The notes: a model not told the origin generated them from the letters alone. A DNA stretch of 64,000 nucleotides from Candidatus Scalindua sp. (GCA_021777035.1 JAIQZR010000010.1:85274-149273), one strand, 5' to 3'; shown: positions 42,710 to 53,070, counted from the stretch's first letter. Made by a program: numbers and translations.

Positions 42710-44623
42710 TCACTTTTTATAAATATTTATATAAGTACCTCTGAGCCACCATTGAGTACCAAATAATGCCTCCTCTCCATATTCATAAGCGCCTATATCT
42801 TGATTTTGTTGAATCGCAGGACTTCCTGCCATTAATGTGAAGTTGAGAGCTGCCGGATTAGTAAAAAGAGGATCTGCCACAATAGCGTTTTTACCAACGG
42901 AAGATCCTCTGTTATTGAAGAATATATTCTTCCCTATCTCAGCAACGGCGGACAATTCATTAGGGATAATATTACCACCCCCATAGTTACTGTTCATAAA
43001 TATATTGTTACGGACTGAAATGGTATTTTTCATATCCTCTAACTTTATCCCACCTCTATCATTAACGATTTTAAATACCTCTTTCTGTTCATAAAAAACA
43101 TTGTTATTGATTTGTAAATTATTATGAGGAGATGTTATTCTGATTGCTTCGCCAAGATTATAACGGACTTCCGTACCAGGATTTACGGCAAATATATTAT
43201 TACGAATGGTTATATCTTTCATCCTGCACCCTCCTCTTCCCAGATATATCGCCGTTCCTCCCTTCATATTACCAATAAAATTATGTTCAATAGTAGTGCC
43301 ACCATAGACACAATCTCCATTGTTGTCTCTCTGTTCATTATCTGATTCAAACATTATTGCCGTGCCAGGACCCCATGGATTTCCGAGATGATTAATATAG
43401 TTACCGCGAATCAAAGTGTTATTCATATGTCTCGCGTTTATAGCACTCACCATCGCTGCTCCGCCAGCCCAGGAACCGCCATGCTCAACAATATCGTTAA
43501 ATTCAAAAACATGGTTATCGCCATAAATCTGGAAAACTTCTCTGCTCGGACGGTAAAAGACATTGTAGCGCACCTCCCAATCTGATAACGAATTCCTCTC
43601 TTCAGAACTCACATTTTGCGGGTCTGAAAAGAGATGTTTCCAGCCGTACGCAAAAACATTGTCTTCCCACTTCATATAACGATAATTTTCTGACAAATCT
43701 GCCAGAAATAAGGAGGTAAACAACCTGAATGTAATACCCCTTATCTCTACATGCTCCATACTCCCTTCAAACATGTGCCGGAATCTGATATCCTGGGTCG
43801 TCCCCTTCCAAGACTCCATCTTGACCGTATTGGGATCCTTACCCTCAAATGGCCAGATGTAAAGTATACCGGAATTCTGATCAAAGGTTCGCGTCCCCGG
43901 CTCTGTAAGGACAGAGGCAGGATCAACAGCAGGCTCAGGATTGTACTTTCTACCGAGAGGGTAGTAGTCAGGCCATGGGTCTTTCCAGGAGAATGGTTTC
44001 CCGTCCTGGAGGAGCATTCTTGGCCCGATTGCCAGATAATCCGAGTTTGCACCAGCCATCCATGAAATACCGTATCCCTTTTTACCCGGACTGCTGCCTC
44101 CCCATTTGCTGTTAATATATCCTGGTGAGGCATACCAGATGTCTTCATTGTACTTCTTCCATATCTCTGAGGGTATTGTATAACCATCATCAAAAACTAC
44201 CCTTTCGTACCACATTCCGCTTTTCCCCTGGACACACCCTGGTGTGTCTGACCCACATGGCATGGCAGAGATCACGGAAGGGTCTGTTTCTGTTCCTTTC
44301 AGGTTAACATTGTATAGGATATAATTCCTTTTTTGATTACTGAATCCATCATTTCTATACACCCCGGCCCTCAAGTAAATCTTGTCAGACGTAACACCAT
44401 GGTCGACTCGGTTGCCAACCAATTTCAGAGCCTTATTGAAGGTTCTGAATGGTGCGGACAAGCTCCCTCGATTATTATCGTTACCATTAACTGCATCAAC
44501 ATAAAAAATATTTTGCGTTATTCCCTTTAGCTCAGAGGCTAACGTTTGTGTTTGAAAAACCACGCACGCCAGGATTGCAAGCGCGCCTGCAATTTTTGCC
44601 AGATTTTTTATACAGCAAGTCAT
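42710..44623 (-). CDS. Exported right-handed beta-helix protein (DUF1565-like)
   Basis: 637 residues with a signal peptide ending QTLAS before ELKG. The start of the mature part (IFYVDAVNGNDNNRGSLSAP) is the classic parallel-beta-helix N-cap of polysaccharide-active proteins. Later parts hold repeated short beta-strands with Asn ladders (NNTLIRGNYINHLGN, IEHNFIGNMKGGTAIYLGRG, ITIRNNIFAVNPG, LQINNNVFYEQ, ISVRNNIFMNSNYG). It is probably a periplasmic or surface lyase, epimerase or glycan-binding protein for the polymer made by this locus. The catalytic residues are not identifiable. Confidence 0.85.
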   Translation of the reverse strand: MTCCIKNLAKIAGALAILACVVFQTQTLASELKGITQNIFYVDAVNGNDNNRGSLSAPFRTFNKALKLVGNRVDHGVTSDKIYLRAGVYRNDGFSNQKRNYILYNVNLKGTETDPSVISAMPCGSDTPGCVQGKSGMWYERVVFDDGYTIPSEIWKKYNEDIWYASPGYINSKWGGSSPGKKGYGISWMAGANSDYLAIGPRMLLQDGKPFSWKDPWPDYYPLGRKYNPEPAVDPASVLTEPGTRTFDQNSGILYIWPFEGKDPNTVKMESWKGTTQDIRFRHMFEGSMEHVEIRGITFRLFTSLFLADLSENYRYMKWEDNVFAYGWKHLFSDPQNVSSEERNSLSDWEVRYNVFYRPSREVFQIYGDNHVFEFNDIVEHGGSWAGGAAMVSAINARHMNNTLIRGNYINHLGNPWGPGTAIMFESDNEQRDNNGDCVYGGTTIEHNFIGNMKGGTAIYLGRGGCRMKDITIRNNIFAVNPGTEVRYNLGEAIRITSPHNNLQINNNVFYEQKEVFKIVNDRGGIKLEDMKNTISVRNNIFMNSNYGGGNIIPNELSAVAEIGKNIFFNNRGSSVGKNAIVADPLFTNPAALNFTLMAGSPAIQQNQDIGAYEYGEEALFGTQWWLRGTYINIYKK

Positions 44624-44779
44624 TTTGATCTCCTTATTCTGCTTACGACGGTATTGGGTATTTTACAACATAGATTATAGCGACTGCGTGTCTGCAACTC
44701 TCCATTTCTAAGATAATTGAACCGCATAATATAGATGCCATAACTATGCGCTGTGAATGTAACCATCTGCTGCTGAACA

Positions 44780-46576
44780 CTAGTTCAAAGAGTAGATCTT
44801 AATCTCCGGATTAATTAACGGTCTTCTGGATTCTGTTAATGAGTTTTTATAACTAAAAGTCTTTACAAGCTTGCACTCCCGGTCAAGTGTTTTGAATACG
44901 TTATGGAAACCGGGTTGCTTTTTTTTCATTAATTCTGAGGAAAAATCATCTGATGGTTTGTATCTCGCAACAACGACGTAATCGATCCCTCTTCTTCTAT
45001 ACTCATCAATAGATGACACATTCTGGTTTGCAATTATACTTGTAAATTCATCATGTAATATTCCGAAACTTCTGGGACAAAAATGACTTACATCGTATGC
45101 AGGTTCCTGTACATTTTCCATCTCTATTTTCTTTCGCAGCAGTGCATGTCCTTTATAATCTGGGATTTTTCCTATGATTGATTTGTACTGTAAATATTTT
45201 CCATACAAACTTTCTTTACTTTCATTCAAGGATATCAGATTGCTTAACTTATAACTTTCTATCAATATATGGGAACCGGCCGGAATGTTTTCTTCAATCC
45301 AATCCTTAGCCATTATACGAGTGTCTTTCCGGAGGAGTTGGTTTGTGTGTTTTACCGACCATACAAGGTTTGGCAATACTAGTACAAAGATTAGTAGATA
45401 GAATACCCATTTCTGTACTTTATTATGTTTACATCCCCACTCTAATGAGGCCATCAAAAATCTTGACGCTAACAGAATAAGCACAGGATAAGCCATAAGC
45501 ACCATTCTGGGCAGTGGATATACAACAATGGGTTGTATCAGAAAATATCCCGGTAATAGTGATAATAGAATTATGTCTTTCTTATCTCTTTTGTAGATGG
45601 CAAACATCACCCCCGCCATGGAAACGGAAGCAAACACTTTTCCCATGGCAGACATATCATTTCTAAATAAAATACTGATATTATAGTAAAGATTTATCAT
45701 GACTTTTTTTAGTTTTGCCACTATGTAGCTGCTATCTGCGTTTGTAGAGGCTGTATATTGAGTTGTCTCCACCCCATACTGTAGATTTATCATAAGACTA
45801 TTTACATTAGCAGGGTAATCGAAAAACGTATAAGGTGTACTTGCTACAAAGACAGCCAAGGCAGTTATACAAACCAGTAACAATCCTTTTACAGGAGAAA
45901 AGCTGATAGCTTCTTTATTGTATTTTTGACCCAGCATCCTCAATATGATGACCGTCAGTATGGGAAAGGCAAAAAAGATCATCGTATATTCAGTAGCAAG
46001 GGCGAAGCCGAGGCTTGAACCGGCCAGTATATAGTCCCTTTTTCTACCTTTTTCCAAAATATTGAAGATAAAAAATAGACACAGTATCCCAAAGAAGGTG
46101 GCGATGCTTCTAATTCGAATTGTTTGTGATTCAATGATATGAAGAGGTGTTAACGCAAGCATGATAGAGGCGCAAAGAGCAGCGTCTCTACTCCAGATTT
46201 TCTTACCTATTAGATAAACAATGTAAATTGTTCCTATCCCGAAAAGCATCGAGGATATCCTGCCAGCAACAAGAAATGGCAACAAATTGCGGAAATAAAG
46301 TCTGGAGAAATCAGATACAGAATGGACAAAACCGAGCAGATAACTAAAAACAAAAAGGGCTACTTCTGCAGCATAGGTAATGTAAAGGGATAACGATGGA
46401 TGGGTAAAATAGTGAGGGTTAAGGTCACCTGTGCCAAACTTCATAGCTATCTGCAAGTAATCACTCGCGTCACCAGAAAAAGGAAATGGGTAAAACAGTC
46501 CTGGCAACCTTATGAGAATGGCGATCGATAGTATGAAAAAGAGTGCAATAATATCTATTTTTTCAAATCTTTGCAT
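44780..46576 (-). CDS. GT39-like membrane glycosyltransferase
   Basis: About 598 residues from the ATG at 46576 (the frame is open to a TTG at 46627). It has 9-11 hydrophobic helices and then a periplasmic domain of about 170 residues. LIRLPGLFYPFPFSGDASDY carries the acidic residue expected in the first periplasmic loop of the PMT/ArnT fold. HPSLSLYITYAAEVALF and PLHIIESQTIRIRSIATFFG are other landmarks. It would use a polyprenyl-phosphate sugar donor. It is divergent from a plus-strand methyltransferase gene. Confidence 0.82.
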   Translation of the reverse strand: MQRFEKIDIIALFFILSIAILIRLPGLFYPFPFSGDASDYLQIAMKFGTGDLNPHYFTHPSLSLYITYAAEVALFVFSYLLGFVHSVSDFSRLYFRNLLPFLVAGRISSMLFGIGTIYIVYLIGKKIWSRDAALCASIMLALTPLHIIESQTIRIRSIATFFGILCLFFIFNILEKGRKRDYILAGSSLGFALATEYTMIFFAFPILTVIILRMLGQKYNKEAISFSPVKGLLLVCITALAVFVASTPYTFFDYPANVNSLMINLQYGVETTQYTASTNADSSYIVAKLKKVMINLYYNISILFRNDMSAMGKVFASVSMAGVMFAIYKRDKKDIILLSLLPGYFLIQPIVVYPLPRMVLMAYPVLILLASRFLMASLEWGCKHNKVQKWVFYLLIFVLVLPNLVWSVKHTNQLLRKDTRIMAKDWIEENIPAGSHILIESYKLSNLISLNESKESLYGKYLQYKSIIGKIPDYKGHALLRKKIEMENVQEPAYDVSHFCPRSFGILHDEFTSIIANQNVSSIDEYRRRGIDYVVVARYKPSDDFSSELMKKKQPGFHNVFKTLDRECKLVKTFSYKNSLTESRRPLINPEIKIYSLN

Positions 46577-46726
46577 AGTATTTAATAGTGGGAAGAGGTA
46601 GGAACTCTCATCCAATCTCTTTGACAATTTGCTGTTGTTTTAGTAGAATCACGACTCCTACTTAGTGTAATGACTTGTGTTCAGCCTTTTTCTCTCAACA
46701 ATTTCTCTAGAATGGAGCGCTGCATT

Positions 46727-47512
46727 ATGGCATATATCTCACTTCGAGATCGAGTTATAGGTCTCGCAAAAGGAATGCTTCCACCAAAATTAAGAGATTG
46801 GGTAGTGAAGCAACAGAGGCGGTTACATCTGCAATGGCCCCCTGTAGGTATTGTGCGTTTTGGTAGTTTTCGAAGACTCACACCCATAAGCCCAATCTTT
46901 GCTATCGATCGAGGCTTCCCCATCGAAAGATATTACATCGAAAAGTTCTTAACATCAAATTCATCGGACATTCGTGGACGCTCTCTGGAAATGGGTGATG
47001 ATTTCTATATACAGAAGTTTGGTAAAGAGCGTGTCGACAAGATTGATGTCCTGAATGTTGTTGAGAGCCCGCATGCCACAATCATAGCCGATCTTACCTG
47101 CGCTGATCACATTCCTGCGAACTCTTTTGATTGTATTATCTTCACTCAATCCTTACAAATGATTTATGACATGAAGGCGGCATTACAACATCTGCATCGA
47201 ATATTAAAACCTGGAGGCGTTTTACTACTTACCTCTCACGGTATCAGCAAGATTGGTCGTCGCCTGGGTCGAGATCAATGGGGTGAATACTGGCATATTA
47301 CTACACAGTCAGCCGAGAGGCTTTTTACTGAAACGTTTCCAAACGCTCAAATACAGATTGGCTCATACGGAAACGTCCTCGCCGCAATGTGTGCTCTTCA
47401 CGGACTTGCATCTGAAGAGCTGTCCCCCAAAGAGCTTGACCACGTAGACCCGGACTTCGAGGTAATTGTAACCGTGCGTGCTGTTAAGCATGAACCATCA
47501 ATAAAATTGTAG
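46727..47512 (+). CDS. SAM-dependent methyltransferase (class I)
   Basis: About 261 residues from the ATG at 46727, chosen because GGAG lies 9 bases upstream; in-frame ATGs are also at 46712 and 46670. RGRSLEMGDDFYIQKFG, IIADLTCADHIPANSFDCII and LHRILKPGGVLLLTSHG are the methyltransferase core blocks, with a degenerate SAM loop. QPPVGIV-like basic N-terminal region. It is the only plus-strand gene of the inner locus and ends 8 bases from the convergent CmoA-like gene. The target is probably a sugar or lipid, not known. Confidence 0.75.
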   Translation: MAYISLRDRVIGLAKGMLPPKLRDWVVKQQRRLHLQWPPVGIVRFGSFRRLTPISPIFAIDRGFPIERYYIEKFLTSNSSDIRGRSLEMGDDFYIQKFGKERVDKIDVLNVVESPHATIIADLTCADHIPANSFDCIIFTQSLQMIYDMKAALQHLHRILKPGGVLLLTSHGISKIGRRLGRDQWGEYWHITTQSAERLFTETFPNAQIQIGSYGNVLAAMCALHGLASEELSPKELDHVDPDFEVIVTVRAVKHEPSIKL

Positions 47513-47520
47513 TTAAGATA

Positions 47521-48237
47521 CTATTTTATTGCTAAGAAACCCTCAAAACATACATACTTAGCGACAGTCGTAATGTCAGTAAACCCTGATCGTTTCAGCA
47601 GGCCTAAGTTACCTTCAGTTGAAAACGGATCCAAAACTCCCTTGAGGCTTCTTGTCTTATTCAAAATCTCTTCAGCGCCAAAACCATTACGCATCTTGAA
47701 ATCATTATATAGCGAATTCATCATATCCTGAAAGCGCGCGTCAGGCCCGCGTACCTTTTCAAATAACACAAGTGCTCCTCCCCAATTTAACCGCTCATAT
47801 ATCTTATTAAAGAGCTCCTGTCGGTGCCGCGCAGGGACAAATTGTATACAGTAGTATGCCACAAAAAAATCGGTCTTTTCATATTCATAAAGAAGAATAT
47901 CGTCACAATATAGGTCTATGTTTTCAGTTTCGCGACAGTACTCTTTGGCTTTCTTTATCATGGCAGGTTCCCTATCCACCCCGATCCATTTAATTTTGGG
48001 CTTATGTTCATTATAATCGGCCAGCTTTTTTATAAGTTGCCCTGTCGAAACACCTAACTCATAACAGGTGCTGTCCTGCAGGCAGAAGAAATCACTCAAG
48101 TAACATATAAGGTCTTGCCAATCATCATAATACGGGACTGATTGGCGCACATGATCAACAAATGTTTCCGCAACTTCTCCGGAAAAATCCCAGTCTGCTC
48201 GTTTTTTTTGAATGCCTTGCCCTACTTCCATTTTCAT
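47521..48237 (-). CDS. CmoA-like carboxy-SAM synthase family protein
   Basis: 238 residues with AAAGGGG upstream; an ATG two codons in has better spacing. The fold is class I methyltransferase: YELGVSTGQLIKKLAD, WIGVDREPAMIKKAKEYC. The block IYERLNWGGALVLFEKVRGP then MMNSLYNDFKMRNGFGAEEI resembles CmoA, which makes carboxy-S-adenosylmethionine from SAM and prephenate for tRNA wobble-uridine modification. Here it sits inside a polysaccharide locus without a CmoB partner, so it may be a plain methyltransferase or supply an unusual cofactor. Confidence 0.75.
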   Translation of the reverse strand: MKMEVGQGIQKKRADWDFSGEVAETFVDHVRQSVPYYDDWQDLICYLSDFFCLQDSTCYELGVSTGQLIKKLADYNEHKPKIKWIGVDREPAMIKKAKEYCRETENIDLYCDDILLYEYEKTDFFVAYYCIQFVPARHRQELFNKIYERLNWGGALVLFEKVRGPDARFQDMMNSLYNDFKMRNGFGAEEILNKTRSLKGVLDPFSTEGNLGLLKRSGFTDITTVAKYVCFEGFLAIK

Positions 48238-48313
48238 TATCCCCTTTCTAGACGTTCATTATATAAGATACCTTCCGACCGCTTTAGTAACAATCTTCAA
48301 TTCATTCTTAATT

Positions 48314-49645
48314 CTATTTATTATTGAACGAGGCTCTGAGAGGAGCGATCCAACATCCTATAAACGTAAAGTAGATTTTCTTCATGATACGAACCATTTG
48401 TGCTTTTCTCATTAACCGAAACATCTCTTTCTTGCTAATATTTTTTGGTAGGTACACAAGAGTTGCCTGATTCCACTTGGCCAGATCCGGCTCAATAATT
48501 TCACCGTATTTGCCTACTAATTCATAAAATTCCGTGCCGGGATACGGCGCCGCAAAAGAGAACCACGCCCTGTCAGTTGGAAGAGAAAAGGCAAATCGGA
48601 TTGTATCATTAATTGTCTGCCGTGTTTCTCCAATGTTACCAATCATGTATAATCCCCCGACATAGAAACCGTGCTTCTTTAAAAGATGAACAGCCTCTTT
48701 CGCTTTTTCAATAGTAATACCTTTTTTAATATTTTTCAGAATTTCTTCATTGCCTGACTCTATACCCAAGTATACCCATTCAATTCCAAGACGATGCATT
48801 ACCTTCATCATTTTTGGTTTTAAAACATTTGTGTGGGCCTGACATTGGAATTTGAATTTAAGGTTGCGTTTTTCTAATTTATCAACCATCTCTTCCATAC
48901 GCGTCTCTACAAATACAAATATATCATCCAACACAATAAATCTCCGGAACCCAAACGTTCTAGATATATATTCAAGGTAATCTACAATATAGTCCACCGA
49001 ATGAAAACGTAGTTTTGAAGAACGATATCCATCCTTACAGAAAACGCAACTATATGGACATCCACGCGCCGTTATTATTGGGAAATGAGGATCTAGTGAT
49101 GGATCATAAGCCGTCTCATCGAAATCTTCTTGTCTGAAAAATGGAATGGAATCCATCTCCTCTGAAGTTAAAGGTCTGCCCTGGAGGATTTTATTGTTAA
49201 ATCCCTGCAAATCAGGAGAGGAAGTCAATTGGAGCATACAATGTTCTCCATCACCCTGCACAACAACATGTCCATGCTTGAGTCCCTCTTCCGGAAGTGA
49301 AGTAAAATGAACACCGCCATGAGCAACAAATACATTAGATTTTCGCATCAACGCATCGCCCAGTGCAATTGCATCAACAGACTGGCTTGTCATTGCGGAA
49401 ATTCCAACAATTCTAGGTTTGTGGGAAAGTATTAAATCTGCTACTGCGTCAGGTGAAAGTGAAGAATAATCTTTCTTAAAAAGATCAAATAGTTTGACAG
49501 AATAGCCTCTCTCCCGAACATAATTAGCTATATACATTATGCCGTATGGGGGCATCCTGAGTCCTGAATAGGAGCCTGAATCACTGTTTTTTTTAACTCC
49601 AGGAGCCGGATTGTTTCTTGTTCGTACCAGTATTAAGTCAACCAT
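48314..49645 (-). CDS. B12-binding radical SAM protein (first)
   Basis: 443 residues with AGGAG before the ATG. The N-terminal ~140 residues form the cobalamin-binding Rossmann-like domain (MPPYGIMYIANYVRERGYSV, VGISAMTSQSVDAIALGDAL, HGGVHFTSLPEEGLKHGHVV, GDGE). The radical SAM domain has Cys196, Cys200, Cys203 in TARGCPYSCVFCKDGY. YLGIESGNEEILKNIKKGIT and SFAAPYPGTEFYELVGKYG follow, as in many B12-dependent methyltransferases and ring-rearranging enzymes. The true substrate is unknown; methylation at an unreactive carbon of a sugar or lipid is a fair guess. Confidence 0.88.
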   Translation of the reverse strand: MVDLILVRTRNNPAPGVKKNSDSGSYSGLRMPPYGIMYIANYVRERGYSVKLFDLFKKDYSSLSPDAVADLILSHKPRIVGISAMTSQSVDAIALGDALMRKSNVFVAHGGVHFTSLPEEGLKHGHVVVQGDGEHCMLQLTSSPDLQGFNNKILQGRPLTSEEMDSIPFFRQEDFDETAYDPSLDPHFPIITARGCPYSCVFCKDGYRSSKLRFHSVDYIVDYLEYISRTFGFRRFIVLDDIFVFVETRMEEMVDKLEKRNLKFKFQCQAHTNVLKPKMMKVMHRLGIEWVYLGIESGNEEILKNIKKGITIEKAKEAVHLLKKHGFYVGGLYMIGNIGETRQTINDTIRFAFSLPTDRAWFSFAAPYPGTEFYELVGKYGEIIEPDLAKWNQATLVYLPKNISKKEMFRLMRKAQMVRIMKKIYFTFIGCWIAPLRASFNNK

Positions 49646-49727
49646 CTTAATCTCCTATTACATTATTAACTAAACTGTAGCATTTATCGTTTCACTTAAT
49701 TATATTTCTTAAAGACCACATGAAGGT

Positions 49728-51134
49728 TTATATATTAAAAGCAGGTAATTGCCACTTACGTAAACGAATTCCACCGAGTATCGTAAGTGTCAAACCATAT
49801 ATTATCGCACCAAAGATCAGGCTAATCGCAAGATTGGATTGCCTGAGAACTATAAGCGCTACTGTCATAAAGAAGCTGGCAACAGTAGGGCGCCAAAATC
49901 TCCGAAGAGCAGTAAATGAAAGCTCATTATTTGCCGCATACTTAAGCATTAGCACACCTGTCAGGCATTCGGTTATGACGGTGGCGATCGCGGCGCCGTT
50001 AATTCCATATCTGGGAATTAGTAGAAGGTTTAATGCTATATTAACTAATACTGAATATATAGTTGCCTTCAAGAGAAGCTTTTGACGGCCTCTTGCAATT
50101 AGAGCCGCCCATGGTACCATTCGAATAACTGAAAGAGGTATGCACCAGATCAAAATTTGCAGCGCCAGTATCGAATTTGTATATCCATCTCCAAAGCCCA
50201 TGTTTACAATCTTAGAGGCCAACAGACAACCACCAATTGATATTGGCAGACTAACTGCATATGCATGCGCAAGCGCTGCCTGGTAAAGAGATTTTTCTCC
50301 GGAACTCCCAGCCCCCAGTCTCGTTAATGTCGGCAACAGACTCATCCCATATGAAAAGCCAATGTTTGCTAGAAAGCAGATGAGAGTATACGCTGCCGCG
50401 TAATAACCAACACTTTCTCTATCGCGAAACAGGCGTAAGAATATTAAATCCGAGTTATAGATAAAAAGCCACAATAAGGTCTGTAGAAGAATGGGCGAAG
50501 CACGAATGAAGATTGGTAATGCAGTTGCCCAATCCCAGCAAAAACCAAATTTGTAGTTTTGTTGTCTCAACACCATGATCAATATAAATGCGATACAACA
50601 CTCTCCTGCTATTTGCGCAAATGGGACGCCCCATAACTCATTACTACTCCGCACGAGACATAGCACGATGCCCAGGACCAACATTTCACCAACGATTCTT
50701 GACAAACCAATTGGTCGTGCATTTTCAAATCCCAGGTGAATCCATTTGGTACTGGCTGCTATCGGGATCAGTGTGAAAAAATAGATAGACAAGATAGTCC
50801 GCTCCGGTTCCGGTAGAAAGAGCTGCGCTCCCAGAATTGTAAAGCATGTGAGTAATGCTGCAAATGTCAACCGGACACTCATTACGGCAGATACCAGATG
50901 ATTGATAGAGTCAGGGAATTTGGCAATCTCTTTTGTTCCAACTACCTCAATGCCAAAGTCAGCTATCCTCGAAAAATACAAAGTCACACCTACCGCAATC
51001 GCTATCACTCCATAGCTTTCAGCCCCCAGAATTCTGGCGAGATAAATAGTCACACCAAACGCTATTAAGCGTGAAGCTATCTCTCCTGTACCTAGTGCCA
51101 GAAAATTCCGAGTAACATAACTACTATCTCGCAT
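49728..51134 (-). CDS. Wzx-type polysaccharide flippase (second)
   Basis: 468 residues, about 12-14 helices. The start LGTGEIASRLIAFGVTIYLA then RILGAESYGVIAIAVGVTLY, and IALNLLLIPRYGINGAAIAT near residue 375, are family blocks. It is only distantly similar to the flippase at 41096-42682, sharing the LLIPRYGI-G-AA element. Two flippases within 10 kb suggest two separate export substrates or paralogous evolution within the locus. Confidence 0.88.
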   Translation of the reverse strand: MRDSSYVTRNFLALGTGEIASRLIAFGVTIYLARILGAESYGVIAIAVGVTLYFSRIADFGIEVVGTKEIAKFPDSINHLVSAVMSVRLTFAALLTCFTILGAQLFLPEPERTILSIYFFTLIPIAASTKWIHLGFENARPIGLSRIVGEMLVLGIVLCLVRSSNELWGVPFAQIAGECCIAFILIMVLRQQNYKFGFCWDWATALPIFIRASPILLQTLLWLFIYNSDLIFLRLFRDRESVGYYAAAYTLICFLANIGFSYGMSLLPTLTRLGAGSSGEKSLYQAALAHAYAVSLPISIGGCLLASKIVNMGFGDGYTNSILALQILIWCIPLSVIRMVPWAALIARGRQKLLLKATIYSVLVNIALNLLLIPRYGINGAAIATVITECLTGVLMLKYAANNELSFTALRRFWRPTVASFFMTVALIVLRQSNLAISLIFGAIIYGLTLTILGGIRLRKWQLPAFNI

Positions 51135-51189
51135 TTCTCACCATACTTATTACTAATGTTTTTAACATGATATATGGTGCCCCCTAAAC

Positions 51190-53070
51190 TTACTCCGGTA
51201 GCAAACTGACATGTTGTCTAAGTTTTTTTAGACTACTTTCGTGCGAAAGATCTCGAATACAAACGTGACCCCAAATATCTAAATGAAGCAACCTCATAGT
51301 GATATCCTGGTCTGATTGACTAATAATATTTCTCATTTGAGTTGATGATAATTCAAATAAGTTTCTGACAAAAGAGTTATCAAAATAATCCGGCGAAACT
51401 TTCATGCGCTCAAAGGCCGTTGTCCAGAAACCTATTTTGATTCGTTGGCTAAGTTCACGCGGTATATAACGATCGGCGACTTTGCGAACTACCCACTTGT
51501 CTCTAATCCCCGGATGTGCTTTTTCAAATACTGTTGGCGAAAATCTAATCTTGTATCTATATGGCATGTTCACAGCTACTTTAACAACCTCATTGTCCAG
51601 AAATGGAAATCTGGCTTCGATACTGGCCGCCATGCCGAGGCAATCATTTCGGTGCAGCAAGGTGCGCAGGTGATAGTTCAGATAATCCAGTGTGCGTACA
51701 TTACCTTTTTCAATTTTAGAAGATGTTAGCTTTGAAACAAAATCATGAATATTATGTTTTTCTTCTGCGATCTCACACCTGTTTAGAAGACTCTCTACAA
51801 CCTCTTTTCCATTTCCTTCATATGGCCAGATAATTTTACCCACGTTTGGTATCTTATTAACAAGTGTTCTTAGCCGGTTACATACGTTATAATACGCGTT
51901 GACTAGTCTCTCTCTCCCCAACCATGGATATCCCAGGAAACACTCATCAGAGCCTTCACCTGAAAGCATCCCCTTGATCTGGTGTTTTTGAACAAGCCTT
52001 GATACCATCAGAAACGGAGCACAGTTTGGGTGGTAAGTAAATGGATGTTCATAATGTTTCATTACATCCGGCAGCAGGTCAATAAAGTCCTGTTCTTCAA
52101 CATCTACCGTCTTGAGATCAAGTTTGAGGTGCTGTGACAGCTTCAAGGCTGCGTCATATTCACTCCATCGGCCCTTGACATTTGCATGAAAGATGGCAAG
52201 GTTATTATGTTTTTTGGCTGCCATAGCCATTAATAATGAAGAGTCAACTCCTCCACTGCAAAACGCTCCAACTTTGGAATCCGCAAACATATGCTTCTCA
52301 ACACTCTTTAACAATAAGTCATCCATCTTATCTACTATTTGTCCAGGTTTAAGTCTGGCCAAATTATCTGTATAACCTGGATCCCAGAAGTCCTGCATAG
52401 AGAAGAATCTTGAATACTCTGGCGATTTGCCTCTCTTGAAAAAAATCATACTGCCGGGGGCAAGTGATTTGACTTTCCGGTAAAATGTAAATCCCTTGGT
52501 AGGGCCACCAAATCCGAGGAGATAGGATGAAATAGAAAACTGATCCGGTTCAAAATTGATCCAGGGTCTCATCGCCTTAATTTCAGAGGCAAATGTAAAA
52601 ATTTTATCATCATCGTATACATATAGCGGCTTCATACCAAAACGATCGCGCGCAAGTAGTAGTGAATCTTCCACTGTATCATACAAACCAAAGGCAAACA
52701 TGCCCTCCAGTTTCGGGAGGACGTATTCGACTTTATGGTGAATAAGACATTGCAGAAGGACTTCTGTATCACTGGAAGTATGGAAGTTAATGTTACGCGC
52801 CTGCAGTTCAGCACGAAGTTCTCTGAAATTGTAAATTTCTCCATTATACACAAGACAATAACGTCCGGACTCATCCCAGAAAGGCTGGTTACTACGGGGG
52901 TTCAAATCCAGAAGCGACAGCCTCTGGTGAACCAACCCAACCCCATCTTTTGTGTATATTCCCTGCGCATCCGGACCACGATGAGACAACAGACTTGCGG
53001 AAGCTGACAGGCAATCCTGATCCAGCGCTAATGAGGAGTTACGAGATATTATTCCAAATATTCCACACAT
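51190..53070 (-). CDS. asnB: Asparagine synthetase-type amidotransferase (AsnB)
   Basis: 626 residues. Cys2 (MCGIFGIIS) is the glutaminase nucleophile of the class II domain; HRGPDAQGIY, VYNGEIYNFRELR and LLARDRFGMKPLYVY are typical. The synthetase domain has the PP-loop AFCSGGVDSSLLMAMAAKK near residue 270 and LSGEGSDECFLGYPW near 370. In surface-polysaccharide loci such AsnB-like proteins amidate uronic acids or other carboxylates; free Asn synthesis is the alternative. No good ribosome site precedes the ATG. Confidence 0.9.
   Translation of the reverse strand: MCGIFGIISRNSSLALDQDCLSASASLLSHRGPDAQGIYTKDGVGLVHQRLSLLDLNPRSNQPFWDESGRYCLVYNGEIYNFRELRAELQARNINFHTSSDTEVLLQCLIHHKVEYVLPKLEGMFAFGLYDTVEDSLLLARDRFGMKPLYVYDDDKIFTFASEIKAMRPWINFEPDQFSISSYLLGFGGPTKGFTFYRKVKSLAPGSMIFFKRGKSPEYSRFFSMQDFWDPGYTDNLARLKPGQIVDKMDDLLLKSVEKHMFADSKVGAFCSGGVDSSLLMAMAAKKHNNLAIFHANVKGRWSEYDAALKLSQHLKLDLKTVDVEEQDFIDLLPDVMKHYEHPFTYHPNCAPFLMVSRLVQKHQIKGMLSGEGSDECFLGYPWLGRERLVNAYYNVCNRLRTLVNKIPNVGKIIWPYEGNGKEVVESLLNRCEIAEEKHNIHDFVSKLTSSKIEKGNVRTLDYLNYHLRTLLHRNDCLGMAASIEARFPFLDNEVVKVAVNMPYRYKIRFSPTVFEKAHPGIRDKWVVRKVADRYIPRELSQRIKIGFWTTAFERMKVSPDYFDNSFVRNLFELSSTQMRNIISQSDQDITMRLLHLDIWGHVCIRDLSHESSLKKLRQHVSLLPE

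Noticed and set aside
43751..44193. Open frames on both strands inside the beta-helix gene
   Set aside because: Shadows; the beta-helix reading frame is continuous with signal peptide and repeat pattern.
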